Assembly (NCBI RefSeq): GCF_027595985.1
Contig: NC_073304.1
Coordinates: 46,975,137-47,039,136, forward strand
Source: Sorex araneus
Lineage: Eukaryota; Chordata; Mammalia; Eulipotyphla; Soricidae
Direction of reading: 5' to 3'
DNA length: 64,000 nucleotides
Shown here: positions 34,020 to 46,712 of the stretch, piece by piece
How the letters are laid out: the number at the start of each line of letters is the position of its first letter
Numbering within the stretch: position 1 is the stretch's first letter
Position numbers and translations under genes: made by a program
Notes under the pieces: generated by a model
What the model was told of the DNA's origin: nothing
What the model saw: only the letters and a program-made list of their open reading frames with translations
Databases searched by the model: none

Positions 34020-37000
34020 GGCAAAATCTATATAGATAACAAAATATTTCAGGCAAAGACCAAATAGTAAAATATTTCAAATGACTTGAGTAAAGCACTG
34101 CTGTTTCCTAATTAAGAAGACATACACTTTTCACAAAGGGGCAATTATCATGTGTGATGACATATAATGAACCGTGTGAAGAACGAGGGTAGAGATAGTA
34201 TGTTTTGAATAAGCTGCAGAAGATTTTCTCTCTGCATTTAACATTGAAATGCCCCCTTCTCCCGCCCGAAATAGCTTAAATTGTGGTTATCTTAGGCTTG
34301 GAGAGATAACACAGCAAGTAGGGTGCTTGCCTTGCCCATAGCTGACCCGAGTTTGGTCCCTGGCATCCTGTATGGTCCCCTGAGCACCACCAGGAGTGAT
34401 TCCCTAGTGCAAAATCAGGAGTAACCCCTGAGCATTGCTGGGTGTGGCCCCAAACCAAACAAAACCAAAAAAAGATGTTCCTAAAAGAAATAGAAGACAC
34501 AAAGAAATGGAAAGACACCCTATGCTCATGAATGGGAAGAATAAACATTATTAAAATTGCCATCACCTAAAGACAGTGCAACCCTTATCAAAATACCAAA
34601 GCATTTTCCAAGGAAATAAAAGGAACAATTCTAAAATATGTATGGAATTACAGAAGACATTGAATAGCTGAAGTAATTAGTTATAAACTTGTTAGTCTTT
34701 TTTGTAGAAAAATCTTAAACTGTTCAGGTTGAGTGATAATTTTAAGATGATTCTTTATAAAGTGCACAATAATTTTGAGATTATGTATTTAAAAAAATAA
34801 TTTCCTAGAATCCCACCAAGCTTCATATATTGGTTAACATTTACACTTACTCTTGTTATAACTTTAAATCTGTTTCTCAAAACTAGGTTTTTTCAAAGTA
34901 CTAGGTCAACTGACAGAGACTGGAGTTGTCACCCCTGAACAATTTATGAGTAAGTAAATAGCTTTCTTTTTCCTGAATAAAAAATGGGAAATAAGACTGT
35001 TTGGGGTTGTGTTCAGTGTATTCATGTTTTTTGTTCAAATAATTGGAAATTAGTCATATAACAAATTAGTCATTTTCTTATGTTTAGCATAGTCAACCAT
35101 AACTCTAGAACTCAATTATGTCAATATTGCTGAATAGAACCTAGATGAACCGACTTCTATAACTTATAGAACCTATAGCTATAAATGAGCCATAAAAATT
35201 TTTATCATAGTATTTTCTTTCATCTGCCTAGTCACAGATTTTTTAATCACCAAATAAAAATGTAAGAGAACATATTCCAAAATTTTTGGTTCCTTTATAT
35301 TGAATTTTAAAGTAGATACAGCTCAGCCCAAAAGAAACAGAGTTCTGTATTCTAGAATTTTATTTCTCCAGTAGCTAAGTGTTATAGGGTAATTTGAAAT
35401 GTCATCATTCTGATTCTATTTGTTTTCCTTCATAAAGTTTATTTCTTCTGAAATTCATACCTCCATATAGAATAGTACATTAAATGAATAAAATGTGACT
35501 TGTTCTTTTTTATTATTACCAAATTCCTCTTTGCCCGCATATCAATGATTCAATGAGAAATCATGTGTTATTTGAGCACTAGAAAGACTAAAAATTCGGG
35601 GCCGGAGTGATAGCACAGCGGGTAGGGCGTTTGCCTTGCACGCAGCCGACCCGGGTTTGATCCCCGGCATCCCATATGGTCCCCCAAGCACCGCCAGGAG
35701 TAATTCCTGAGTGCAAAGCCAGGAGTAATCCCTGAGAATCGCTGGGTGTGACCCAAAAAAGCAAAAAAAAAAAAAAAGACTAAAAATTCAACTAGAAGGG
35801 AAACTTCTATCCCTATTTTGCTGTGAGTTTGGGAAAATTACATAGAAACAGTCATATATTTCTCCTACTTCATAAGACTCAGAACAAAAATGATTGTTTT
35901 TTCCAAAAGCAATTCATGTAATAATGAACTTGATAAGAGGAAATATTACAATTATTTTGTCATAATTAAAATCAAAAGAAATTACAGAGTATCACGTAAA
36001 CATACTTTTCCTTAAATGTGAAGTTTTGTTGTTTACCTGAGTGTACAGGTTAAACAAATTGATTTAAAATAACTAAGAAAGGGGCTGGAGAGATAGCACA
36101 GCGGGTAGGGCGTTTGCCTTGCATGCGGCCGACCCGGGTTCAAATCCCAGCATCCCATATGGTCCCCTGAGCATGGCCAGGGCTAGTTCCTGAGTGCAGA
36201 GCCAGGAGTAACCCCTGTGCATCGCCAGGTGTGACCCAAAAAGCAAAAATAAAATAAAATAATAAAAAAATAAATAAAATAAAATAACTAAGAAAATAAA
36301 GTGTGGCAATACATATAATTTATTTGTAATTTATATGCTATTTCTCATGGCAGAGCCTGGCAAGCATTCGATATGCCTAAAACAGTAACAAGAAGTCTCA
36401 CAATGGAGACATTACTGGTGCCCACTCGAGCAAATCGATGAATAATGGGACAGCAATGCAGCAGCAGTGCAGTGCTAGCTACATTAGCTGTATTAGTGTT
36501 AGGGATGTGGCTCAGTGGTAGAGAATGTCCCTGGTTTGGATCCCTAGCACTACACACACAAACAAAACCCTTAGTTTTTAATTAGCAATCGTAGTCCTAA
36601 ATTTACGGGCCAGAGTTCAACTGTTATCTCCACTACTTGGTCATTTTTCATATTTTCTTCAGAAGAGTATAGATTTCTTTGTGAAATAGCTGTAAGTAGA
36701 CAGTGATGAAGTCAGTCTCTCTTAGTATTTTTGGGCAGCTAATAATGTTAATTGCGTACTACATGAAACTGTTTTCCAATTTCTAGAGTCTTTTGAGCAC
36801 ATGAAAAAATCTGGGGATTACTATGTTACAGTTGTGGAAGATGTGACTTTAGGACAGATTGTTGCCACAGCAACTCTGATAATAGAACATAAATTCATCC
36901 ATTCCTGTGCTAAGGTATGTGTTCACATTAATACCACTAATACTGATGCATAGTTTGAACGTGGCACTCTATATAATCCACTGGGCCCCAGCAGGAATGA

Positions 37001-39369
37001 TCCCTGTGCACTGATGGTGTGGCCCCCTGAAAAAAACTGGTGTGTTTTATGTTAGATTTAAATGAGTGGATGGGAGTTGTGAGTAGGGGGAAGATTCCCA
37101 AGCAAGAGGCCAAGGGGCCTCTCTTGGAGCTAATTCATCCCAGTGCTATTTCCTTGGGCCTAAACTTTTGCATAGATTCTGGGCTAGAAACTACTAAGTT
37201 TTATTAGGATGTTTGAAATTGTAATTATGCAAGAGTAGGACGATACTTTGGGGGGGGGGGGCGCTAATGGTGCAGACTGGCAGGACTCGGGATCATATGT
37301 AATGCCAAGGGTAGAATAGGGTCCACTACCTGTAAGGCAAGTGCCTTGATCCCTCAAAATACTCCCCTTTTCAACCCTCCTATGCCAGAATGTAAGCAAA
37401 CACCCTACCCACTATACTACAGCTTTGGCCCCATGATGATTATATTTGGGTAATTAAATTGGGAGATTTGGCTAGGGAGTTTGGGGTATACACAGATTAT
37501 GACACAAATTAGTTCACTGTATCATTATCTCATTTTTTGCCAACTTGATGTTTAGTCTTTAACCACTAATCCTTTTCAGAGAGGAAGAGTGGAAGATGTT
37601 GTTGTAAGTGATGAATGCAGAGGAAAGCAGCTTGGTAAACTGTAAGTAGGCAGAAATAAGGTAACCCTGGATAAACAAGATATTCTTTGTTTATTTAGTT
37701 TTTTGCCAACAAGCATTTTGCTGCCTGTAGTTTATTTTGGAAGTCATTCCTTATGAACTTATTTCCCTAGAATTTAAGAGTGAATTTGATTATGAAATAC
37801 TAAATTAACTTGAGCGTTTCATCCTAATAGGAAAAAGAAACTTTGTCCAAGTGATTCACTAGTTTCTCACTCAAAAATAAACATGTATGTAGCAAAGTAA
37901 ATATGCATTAATATTCTGTAATTCTTTAAATATTTAAATAAATTCCACAGGTTTATTATAAAAGTTGCTTTGAATTTTTGTTCATATCTCTACTATGTAG
38001 TAGAGATGAGTGAAATAATAGTTATTTGTCCTCCCTGATTTAACACAATACCTTGCAGTTCCAAGTTGTAGCAAACTACATTTCATCTTTTCTTATGACT
38101 ATATTCTATTGTGTATATGTATCACAAGTTCTTTATCCATACACCTGTCATTGGACATTTAACAGGGTTAACATATCCTAATTATTGTACTAAGTATGCG
38201 GTGAACACAGGTGTGCACATCAGCTTTTTGAATTAATGTTTGGGGTGTAGATGCCAAGATGTGGAATCACTGGGTCACATGTAAGCCCGATTCTTAAGTT
38301 TTGGTGAAATCTACAAACCATTTTTCATGAAGACCATATTCCCATCAACAGTAAACAGGCGTTTCCCTTTCCACACCATTTCCACCAACACTGTTTCATT
38401 CTTACATCACTGTCATTTTGATTTGTTTTTCCCAATAGTAAGTGATGAACAGTTTCCATAAAACTCCTCTTCTTGAAGTAACTATATATACCCGAGTTTT
38501 TGTTGCGGTTCTGATATCTATTTTCCCAAGTGTTAAAGTAGCCTTAGAAATGATAAAAGAACAAAGCTAATATTTACCCATATTTTGTGGCTAAGTTCCT
38601 AAGTAGTTTGAATAGACTTAGAAAAAAAAGAACTTTAACAAAAGTACTGAGGGGGGGGATGAGTTATTAATGGTACAGAGGGTAGGGTCTTGCATGCAGC
38701 CAACCGGGTCCAGTCCAACATCCTGCATGAGCCCAGTGCTCTGCAAGGAGTGATTACTGAGTGCAGAGCCAGGAGTAATCTCTGAACATCATGGTGTGTG
38801 GCTCTACCTCCTCCTTCCGAATAATAAAAGCCAAAATGCCTTAAATTTTTTTTGAATAATGTTTTACGTTGATAGTCCTTAGTGCATTTCCATTTTTTTT
38901 TAAGATAGGGAAAGATTGATTATGCCAGGTTGAATGCCAGGTTGGACTGAGGGTGATTCCAGAATGGAATGCACTGACAGTTTTTTTTAAAATACTTACA
39001 GGACAGAATGTATTGGTTCCATTAATTAAGATTACTATTTGAAACAATGCTGGTCAATTTGTAATTTAAGTATTTAAATATAGTGGGAAAGGATATGACC
39101 TAAATCTGTTTGTTACAAAAATAAAAGTATTTTATTTTTATTTATTTATATTTTATTTTCTCATTTTAAGTTAGTAAAATCCACTTTAAAATATTCCTAT
39201 GTCTTTTCTTTTTAATTTCAGGTTATTATCAACCCTTACTTTGCTAAGCAAGAAACTGAACTGTTATAAGATAACTCTTGAATGTCTGCCACAAAACGTT
39301 GGTTTCTATAAAAAGTTTGGGTATACAGTGTCTGAAGAAAAATACATGTGCCGGAGGTTTTTAAAGTAA
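33648..39369 (+). CDS. GNPNAT1: Glucosamine 6-phosphate N-acetyltransferase, five coding exons
   Basis: The enzyme transfers acetyl from acetyl-CoA to glucosamine 6-phosphate, giving GlcNAc-6-phosphate in the hexosamine route to UDP-GlcNAc; family members are homodimers. Coding exons are 33648-33801, 34887-34949, 36787-36914, 37580-37641 and 39222-39369. All introns are GT-AG and the joined frame is 184 codons ending in TAA, the usual family length. The N-terminal leader (about residues 1-37) is followed by a single GNAT fold. Residues 119-138 form the acetyl-CoA-binding core: strand VEDVVVS, then the pyrophosphate loop RGKQLGK at 129-135. A C-terminal strand and helix with [10 protein letters not shown] close the fold. 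The ATG is chosen because it begins the family-typical [11 protein letters not shown] and follows a splice acceptor by 13 bases. No frameshift or missing key residue is seen. It converges on STYX. Recognition is from the whole reading frame and is secure. Confidence 0.97.
33978..34017 (+). repeat. (GT)n-(AT)n microsatellite in GNPNAT1 intron 2
   Basis: About 24 bases of GT followed by 16 of AT. Confidence 0.95.
34297..34690 (+). repeat. SINE plus L1 ORF2 scrap in GNPNAT1 intron 2
   Basis: 34297-34470 is a diverged SINE. The following 210 bases read like an L1 ORF2 segment ([20 protein letters not shown]) equivalent to about 13410-13570 of the larger L1 here. Confidence 0.65.
34887..34949 (+). 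CDS. GNPNAT1: GNPNAT1 exon 3
   Basis: 63 bases, acceptor ctag and donor gtaagt at 34950. It encodes residues 52-72 ([21 protein letters not shown]), the first helices of the acetyltransferase fold. Confidence 0.95.
35598..35774 (+). mobile_element. SOR-type SINE in GNPNAT1 intron 3
   Basis: Exact 15-base duplication AAAGACTAAAAATTC at 35583-35597 and 35775-35789. Confidence 0.94.
36081..36279 (+). mobile_element. SOR-type SINE in GNPNAT1 intron 3
   Basis: Exact 16-base duplication TAAAATAACTAAGAAA at 36065-36080 and 36280-36295. The tail is (AAAAT)n-like. Confidence 0.94.
36349..36460 (+). repeat. Type II SINE, plus strand, headless
   Basis: Only the 3' body (agcctggcaagcattcgat through cgagcaaatcgatg) with a CAG-rich tail; the tRNA-like head is missing. 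Confidence 0.75.
36787..36914 (+). CDS. GNPNAT1: GNPNAT1 exon 4
   Basis: 128 bases between ttctag and gtatgt. It encodes residues 73-115, starting [13 protein letters not shown] and ending IHSCAK in phase 0. This covers the central beta strands, including [12 protein letters not shown]. Confidence 0.95.
36950..37435. repeat. Old SINE scraps in GNPNAT1 intron 4
   Basis: 36955-37030 is a plus-strand 3' piece. 37220-37435 is a minus-strand decayed copy starting with a run of G and ending actacagctttggcccc. Confidence 0.5.
37580..37641 (+). CDS. GNPNAT1: GNPNAT1 exon 5 (acetyl-CoA loop)
   Basis: 62 bases between ttcag and gtaagt. It carries the core GNAT motif [21 protein letters not shown]. 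Arg129-Gly130 and Gly134 of the pyrophosphate loop are present; the middle position of the common RGxGxG pattern is Gln132 here. The exon ends two bases into Leu136. Confidence 0.95.
38000..38430 (-). repeat. Antisense L1 fragment in GNPNAT1 intron 5
   Basis: Follows the complement of the L1 ORF2 end: attctattgtgtatatg, ctttatccatacacctg, ggaatcactgggtcac, cccatcaacagtaaac. Confidence 0.75.
38650..38830 (+). repeat. Diverged SINE in GNPNAT1 intron 5
   Basis: Head shortened (gatgagttattaatgg); body gagtgcagagccaggagtaa is clear. Confidence 0.7.
39222..39369 (+). CDS. GNPNAT1: GNPNAT1 last coding exon
   Basis: Acceptor tttcag at 39216-39221. It encodes residues 136-184 including [16 protein letters not shown] and the C-terminus CRRFLK, then TAA at 39367-39369. 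The 3' UTR follows in the same exon. Confidence 0.95.
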
Positions 39370-39850
39370 AAATCTTTCAAGAAAGACATCTGTCATAAGA
39401 GATAATGCAACAAAAAACTATTTTGTTGCTGCAACCCAGTGACCTCCATAAATAGTGAACTGCAAGAAAACTGTAACACAAGTATAATGATAATTAGAAG
39501 ATTATTTGGGCTGATGGGACATGCTGTGAGTTTAGATTACAAATGAATATTACAAAGGGGATAATTTTTAACCAAAGGAATATTTTTAACTTGAATCTTT
39601 TCTCGCATTGTATTTTTCTAAAGTTTGGCTTTATTTCTTGGCATCAGAGTATAGGGTAGTATCTTTACTGCTTGTTTTGGGGGAAAAAAGCTTCAATGAA
39701 AATAAGGCTATTATCACATTCATACAGTTAGTAATTTGTTTTGAAGAAACAAACCTAAATGCCACTTAAGGGGTTTTCATTTCCATGTTATGTGAAGTTG
39801 GAAAAATTGAGATATTAAAAATAAATTGTATTGTCAAATAACCTGATCAT
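39370..39850 (+). other. GNPNAT1: GNPNAT1 3' UTR (minimum extent)
   Basis: AT-rich, SINE-free sequence directly after the stop codon, running to the first good AATAAA. Longer isoforms are possible: the sequence stays SINE-free to about 40480, and an ATTAAA lies near 40283. The true cleavage site cannot be read from sequence alone. Confidence 0.6.
39820..39825 (+). promoter_or_regulatory. GNPNAT1: Candidate polyadenylation signal of GNPNAT1
   Basis: Canonical AATAAA about 450 bases past the stop, followed by a T-containing downstream stretch. It is the first canonical hexamer in the 3' UTR. Confidence 0.5.
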
Positions 39851-40479
39851 CTTCACAAAGTAGAAATGAAATTCCTGTGTCTAGTAAAATGTGTATGTAT
39901 ATCTAAAAGTTTATATATTGTCAAGTACCACTGTCATGTGAAATTATTTGTTTAAAAACCTAATAGTATGAGCTACTTTTAAACAGTGAAGTGGCAAATC
40001 CTGGCATATTATGTATTTCTAATCTGATTTCTCATCTTTTCATGGGTGTGAAGCTTATTACAATATTTTTATGAAAAACATTACAAAATTGAAGGTAATA
40101 TTTAAAGATGTATGGTACTGATTTTTATTACATTCTTAAACTGTTAATGAAAGCTTTTCTATTTAATGTGATTATAATGGTACTATTATGGTCACTCATT
40201 GATTTTATTTATTTTAATTATTTTTTAAGTTGAAAGAGTAAGATACTTTATTAATGGTTCTAATCTTTTGCATTCCGTGTTACATTAAACTCGTTCATAT
40301 GATGAATAGTTTTGTAAGATTCCTAATGTTGTCTTTGCTTTTCTTTACTCTTCTATTCATACCATGGTTCATAAAACTGTGTACTCTTTCTTTCATAGCA
40401 AACGAAGGGTTCGTCTCGAGCACTCCAACTCCAGACCTGAGCATTGAATCATCAGGCCCCATGATAAGCTGGTGAGCCT

Positions 40480-40895
40480 ACACTGCTGGGCTAACCAGTG
40501 CCAGGAGTGGCCCCTAAATCACCCAACAGTACAGGGCATTGATCATATTAAATGTTAGAAATGAACCCAGCAAAAGGTAAAACTAAATGCTTTACCTTCT
40601 TACCAGTGAATAATCTGGAGTAACTATATAATTATTCTTAATCCCTAAGTACTCTTATGGTCTTACATTAAATCCCCTCTATAGAAAGATTAACATAAGG
40701 ATTTATATTAAGAATTTGAGACTGGGGCCAGAGTATTAATACATCAGGGAGGTGCTTGCATTGTATGTGGTAAACCAGGGTTAGATCCCCTGAACCCATA
40801 ACCCTAGGTACTGCCTAGAATGATTCCTGAGAATAAAGCCCAGAGTCAAGCCCTGAGCACTCCCAGGTAAACACCCCTGCCCCAACCAAAAAATC
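40480..40895 (+). repeat. Decayed SINE pieces between the two gene ends
   Basis: About 40720-40895 reads as an old plus-strand tRNA-headed SINE (gggccagag head, gttagatcccctg box B remnant, then a CCAGGTAAACACCCC tail). The shorter piece at 40480-40560 resembles the SINE body. These mark the intergenic boundary between convergent 3' ends. Confidence 0.55.
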
Positions 40896-41559
40896 GGAGA
40901 CTCAGCAACATAGGAGTGTTTTTAGCCCATTTTTAGCCTTTGTTAACCAGATTGATTTTCTGTGCAATCTCAGTAAAACTGAATATGAAAAGTAGCTACA
41001 CAAAGTGATTTTTAATGTGGCCCATATATTTTAATTATTTGTATTAATGGTATAGTGATCTTAGCTTTGATGATTATATGCAGGTAGGCTAACAGGGAGA
41101 CAGGAAGGATAAAAGGAATTTTTTTTTAATGTGTTAGAAGTTGTTCTGTGGATAATTTCTCCCTTTTTTAGATATGAATTCCCTTAACCTAATAAAGACT
41201 AGTTCCAGTCTTATTCTAGAAACCCTTAAAATATACCTGAGCTGAAAGTGGGCTTCCATATTTGTGTGTGTGTGATAACAATGTTTGTAAGATGCTATAG
41301 TAACTCAGTTACCATAACTCAGAAGACAGCAATATAAAGTTCAGTGGCATAAGCAGTATAAATGAGTTTTTCAATCTCTTTGAGGTATAATGGCAAACAG
41401 TTTTAATACAACCACCAATCTTCACAAAATAATTTAATACTTTGTGCCTGGGCTAGCAGCATCTTGCACTGTGACATTCCTATACATACATAATAAGCAT
41501 TGTATCCAAGTACAAATGTTAAAAGCAGAGTAACTTAAGCAATTGCCTATACAAAGTTA

Positions 41560-44500
41560 AATAGACACTGTAGGTTATTTTTATTCTTGAATCATTTTTG
41601 CTGCATAGTAAATTGCAATTACATGTCAGTATAATGTTACTGATCTATAGAATACACTTTGAACTGTGAGGTATGACAACTCCCAATGAGAGAGCTAACA
41701 TGTAAACCTGAATATTTTGAGTGATTTTTTTTTTAGCTGCCATGAATGGGTAAGACAAAAAAAAAAATCCAGCATCCATAAGACCCTAGAAACATTTTTC
41801 TAATCAAAAAATAAAAATTTAAAACAATTCTCAACTATTTCCTATTATTTCCTCACTGGAGCAGTGTTGAATGAACAAAGGGAAAAAAAATAATATTGAA
41901 GTAAGTGAAGCTGTTATGGAATTATGGATAAAGTTGATTTTTAAAAAATCCGCCAGGTAACTGCTCATTTACTTTACATCAAGTTGAGATCCAGATATGT
42001 ATATATATAGAGAGAAAGAGATATACATCCCAACTTTCTAATTCAAGATTGCCATTAAATACTTCTAGTTCACTTGAATCACCTTGGTAATAAGACAATT
42101 AAGAAACTTATATTTTCTTAAAAGGACATGCTTTACATTTTCCAACATTACTTCTAAATTCAGATGAAGCACAAAACCCTCATGAAATAAATATTCTCCT
42201 CTAAAAGTGGTTGAGAGTTGGTAGCAAAAGCTATCATGGTTTAACATTTCTACCATAGGGTAAAAGATATAAATAAAGGTTAACTGCTGTTAAAACATCT
42301 ACTAGATAAAATTAATATGAACCAATGAATTATAATTAGGAATACTGCCATTCCATTTGAATATTTTCAGTATTAGAGGTTCTTACTTCCAATATGGACG
42401 GTATAGCAGTTTCCCTAATGTTTTGATGCAACACTTTAAAATCTGTGCCCAGGTTACATATTTAATATTTAAAATTAGGTGCTATGTTATACATCATTCA
42501 AAATCTTGGAAAATAAGTCATGATTCAAAAAAATTGTTATAGTAAACTCAAAAAACATTAGTGGAAATAAATTACAGAAATGAAACCTAATAGGAGTAAC
42601 CAGTTGAACATTGGATTGAAGAATGAATTCAAGACAAAACTCACAATGTTCTTACTATATAAAGAATAAATTTCAATGTATTTTCCACATTAGTGATGTA
42701 TTCAAGATAATAGTCCATTTTTCTAGTGTTTGTGAGAGACTACTTGAATATATAGTGCTGGGCAGGCACTTCAGTGACAACATAAAGGTTACACATTAGA
42801 AAAAATGGAAAATTACCAGCTGTAAATTAATTAGCGAATCTGTATTTTTGGCCAGACAACAGGATATGTATGTGTAAGATTTTTAAAATCTTAACTGCCT
42901 CATTAAAAAAATCTAAATGTACTAATGAAGATTCTTTTAAGCAGAATTTCTGCTTAAGAAAACATCATAGATTATTACACTGCAAAAAAGATCTTTGCTA
43001 CCCAATAGTGATCTATATACAAGAAAGCTGTTATCTGATATTTTACCAGTTGGAATTTCTAAACACTTAATGTAAATCCTGACTCTACTAGACCACCACA
43101 CCAAATGATCTAATCACACAACAGAATACTAGACCACACTGGGATTAGCAATATCTTGTTCTCAGGGTGGTGAAACAGGGAAAGGGAACGGAAATCAGAA
43201 GAGGAATCAATACCACCTGGGTCAATACGAATTAACTCTTAATTAACAAAGAAATTTTAGTTCATTTCCACTCTCCCACTGTGCTGTATTTAAAGAAAAA
43301 ACACCCAAATAAACCTTTTTACCGTATTATTACATTTCAGGGAGGAAAGCAAAGCAAGCAACTTGGTGTAAAAAGTTACACTGCTTAGTACCTCTTGGTA
43401 TCAAGGGAATGTTTGGAAATCATTCCCATCAGTAAAGCACCTCAAGAGAGGACTGAGAAAAGTGAGATACAAAGTAATTTTGTTTGTGCTACACTAAATC
43501 AACTATAAAAAGTTAAAAAACACTCCTTTTCCTCCCTCATATATTATACTTAAAATAGCAAAAATGTTTTTCTTAGAATAATTTTTTATATAAATAAAAA
43601 TTAGGGAGAACCAAGGATCCATAAAGTGACTTTGCTAATGCAAATCTTGGGGGAAATTTAGATGAACTCTGTAAAGACTTTAACAATTTAAACTACACCA
43701 GTATCCCACAAATCACTTTCCCCATTAAATGCATTTTCAAAGAAAAACTTCTGTCTGAGCCAGAACAATCTCACAGAATCATTAAGACAACATAAAATGG
43801 AAGAGTAAATGTTCCATATTCCAAATAATTTACTAAGGTTTCTTTAAACCTCACACTTTGTTTAAACTAAGTTTATGGTTGAAAAAAAATTAACAGAAAA
43901 ATGTTAAATACGTTTCACTGTTCTACATACTAATTTAGAGGTCATGAGGATTATTTGTTTTTAATGATGCAAGGCACTTTTCTTTTTTGGGCTTCATTTA
44001 GGAAAAAAATAGTGCTACATTGGTTTATTATAGTCTACTTAGAACCATTTTGAACCAAAAAAGGGACTAAGAAACTCTAATGAGAACATTTAGATTTTTG
44101 AGAAATGCAAAGAAAGTCACAAAATCTAAAATTCTTCATGTTTTGTAGCATCTAGTACTATAAGCAAAACGTCCTCCTTAGTTCATTAAACTTTGTGGTT
44201 TTTTTTCTCTTTAAAACAAAAAGACCGTAAGAAAGGAAAATAGTTGGATAATGTCATGATTTGAAGATTATTAATATGGGATCGAGAAGTTCAAAAGAAA
44301 TAAACTATCAAATTACACCAAAAAGAATATAGCAGATCCCTGCATTTGTTAATGTTTCTGTAAGAGGCTCCATCATAAAAGTGAACTTTAAAATTATTTT
44401 TTAAATGTAACATATAGAACACAAAATGAATTTTTAGCAAACTTTAGGAAATTCTTGTTATAAATTACCCAGATTTTATAAACAAATCCCCCTAAATTGC

Positions 44501-44820
44501 ATTTTCTTTAAAGTAATAACTATCATACAAATAAATTTCAAGTATGAAAAGTGCATTATTGCAATAATACCTCTTCGCAAGTCCAAAATTCTTGTTTTAT
44601 AATAAAACTGTAAAGTTAAAAAAAAAAAGGGAGTAAAACCATCAGTGCCATCTATTATAGAAGTCCAACATCTTCAATGTCGCTGCCCATCCAAGTTGCA
44701 GAGAAACACATCTGGAAGCAACATATAATTCAATGAAACGACTGGGTTTTTACCATTTTACATTATTATTGTCTTTAGTATTTCTCCTTCTGAAAGAAAT
44801 TCTCTCTCTGTTGTTTTGAG
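41560..44820 (-). other. STYX: Probable STYX 3' UTR
   Basis: More than 3 kb of AT-rich sequence after the STYX stop without a SINE or L1 piece I can recognise, in a window where SINEs occur every 1 kb or less. That absence, plus position, suggests a conserved transcribed UTR. A minus-strand AATAAA lies at 41580-41585; others are near 44023 and 40247, so the end is not fixed. Confidence 0.5.
41580..41585 (-). promoter_or_regulatory. STYX: Candidate STYX polyadenylation signal
   Basis: Complement reads AATAAA. It is one of several minus-strand hexamers; another at 40247-40252, in an ATTAATAAAG context, would bring the STYX end within about 400 bases of the GNPNAT1 end. Confidence 0.3.
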
Positions 44821-44894
44821 TCAGCCATTCTGTGCTGTTGCCACTTGCATATTTCCAAAATCATCTTCTTCTTCATGTGTTCTCTTCAAGCTTC
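44821..44894 (-). CDS. STYX: STYX last coding exon
   Basis: Acceptor ctttttag; encodes the acidic tail SLKRTHEEEDDFGNMQVATAQNG and then TGA (complement of 44821-44823). The long 3' UTR continues at lower coordinates. Confidence 0.95.
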
Positions 44895-46674
44895 CTAAAA
44901 AGTTATTGCAAAATACATAAAATCCGAGAATAAATTTATCCATTAATAAGTTTCATTTTTTATTAAGTACTACATCTATGTACAATAAAAATTCCATAAC
45001 AAGGAAAAAAAACATCAAAAACAGTACTACATCTATGTACAATAAAAATTCCATAACAAGGAAAAAAACATCAAAAAACATCAAAAAAAAATTTCATGGC
45101 TGAATTTTTAGCAAACTGGTAAATTCCTGTTATAAATTACCTAAATTAACTTATCTTCATGATAGGATACATAGGTCCTTTTTAGAGTTAAAAGTGTGTC
45201 TTATTATAGTGCGTATAATAAACACTAGATTTAAAACAATTTTGAAATCTTTTTTTGCTTTCGGGTAACAAGGAATGCTAGGGTACTAACCCTGGGCTCT
45301 GCTCCTGGGGGCTCCTCTGGATGGTATGGAGAACCATGTGATGCCAGGGATCAAACCTGGGCTTCCAACACAAAAAGTATGTGCTAATAAGTTACTGAGT
45401 CATCTCTCCTGCTCCTCAAAGTATGTTTTCCTACTCTTCATATCACTGCCTGAGGAAATTTCACACAAAGCGCCAGAGATATGCCCAAAAGTTAAAATCA
45501 AGAAATCCGACATAACGGAGGAAAAAATCTCAGGAAATAAACTGGGAAAGATCTGTTTTTATTTTCCTAACAAAGGCATGGCCATAAATTTATGCCCGAA
45601 AGTTGTGCAGAATCATGGTAATAACATTAATTCAGAAAGGAGATACCAAAAATTTCAATCTCTCACTATAAGATTAATAAAATACAATGTCAAGACAATG
45701 AAATAACACTGCATCACTGTCATTCCCTCATTCATCGACTGTCCCTCCTGATGGCATATTGAGTATGCCACAGGTAGCTTGCAAGGCTCTGCCGTGAAAC
45801 AGTATATATAAAATATATGTGTAAAATAAATAATAAAATAGTTATCATAAAGCTGAATACAACTAAATGATTTTCAGATAAAAGTGCTATACCTGAATTC
45901 TACTAAAGGATGGTAATAGAATAAATAATGAATGAGAAAATGAGGAGGCATACATGAAGCTTTGTGAACTTCCAAATATCTAGGAATTGGAGGAAAAGTG
46001 AGTTAATCATTGTTTTTTCAGAGATGATATGTGAACTAAGTTTTTCCAACTAAAGAACTAATCTAGTAATGCATTCTATATGGAGAAACCACAAATACAT
46101 GAAACCATCAAGATAAGTACAGGCACATTTTCTGGGATGCATACGGAAAGAGTTCTAAAGTTCAGAAGGGACTTTAATTACTATTTACGACAATTTCTTT
46201 CTTAGAGGGACCACAGCAATATACAGCAGGAAGGGCACTTGCCTTGAACATGTCTGACCTGGCTTTGATCCCAGGCACTGCCTGTGGTCCCCTTAGCATT
46301 GCCAGAAATGATTCCTGAGTGTAGAGCCAGTAGGAACCCTTAGCACTGCCAGGTGGGCCCCCCACCAAAAAAATAATTTTTTATTATAAAATTTAAAATT
46401 CTTCCTTAGGAATTAATACACAGAAAAAATACCAAATTATTTTTTGGAAAAGTTTGGCCACAATGTGGCAAAATGCCAAATATCTGGAGATCATGCCAAT
46501 ATGAACCGGAACTAGGGGGACTATAATAAAGGTAAGAAATTTTGGAAGTACTAAAGAAGTAGATCCTTCCAAATAGGAAACTGATTAGAGGTGGCAAGGA
46601 GAAGAAAATAATGAGATAAGTATTATAGGTATACAACACATATATAAGTATTATATATGAGTATTATTTATGTG

Positions 46675-46712
<38 letters not shown>

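Noticed and set aside
45326-45706. 126-codon plus-strand frame in the STYX last intron
   Set aside because: Begins in an old SINE and runs into unique sequence without domains; antisense to STYX; no coding signature.
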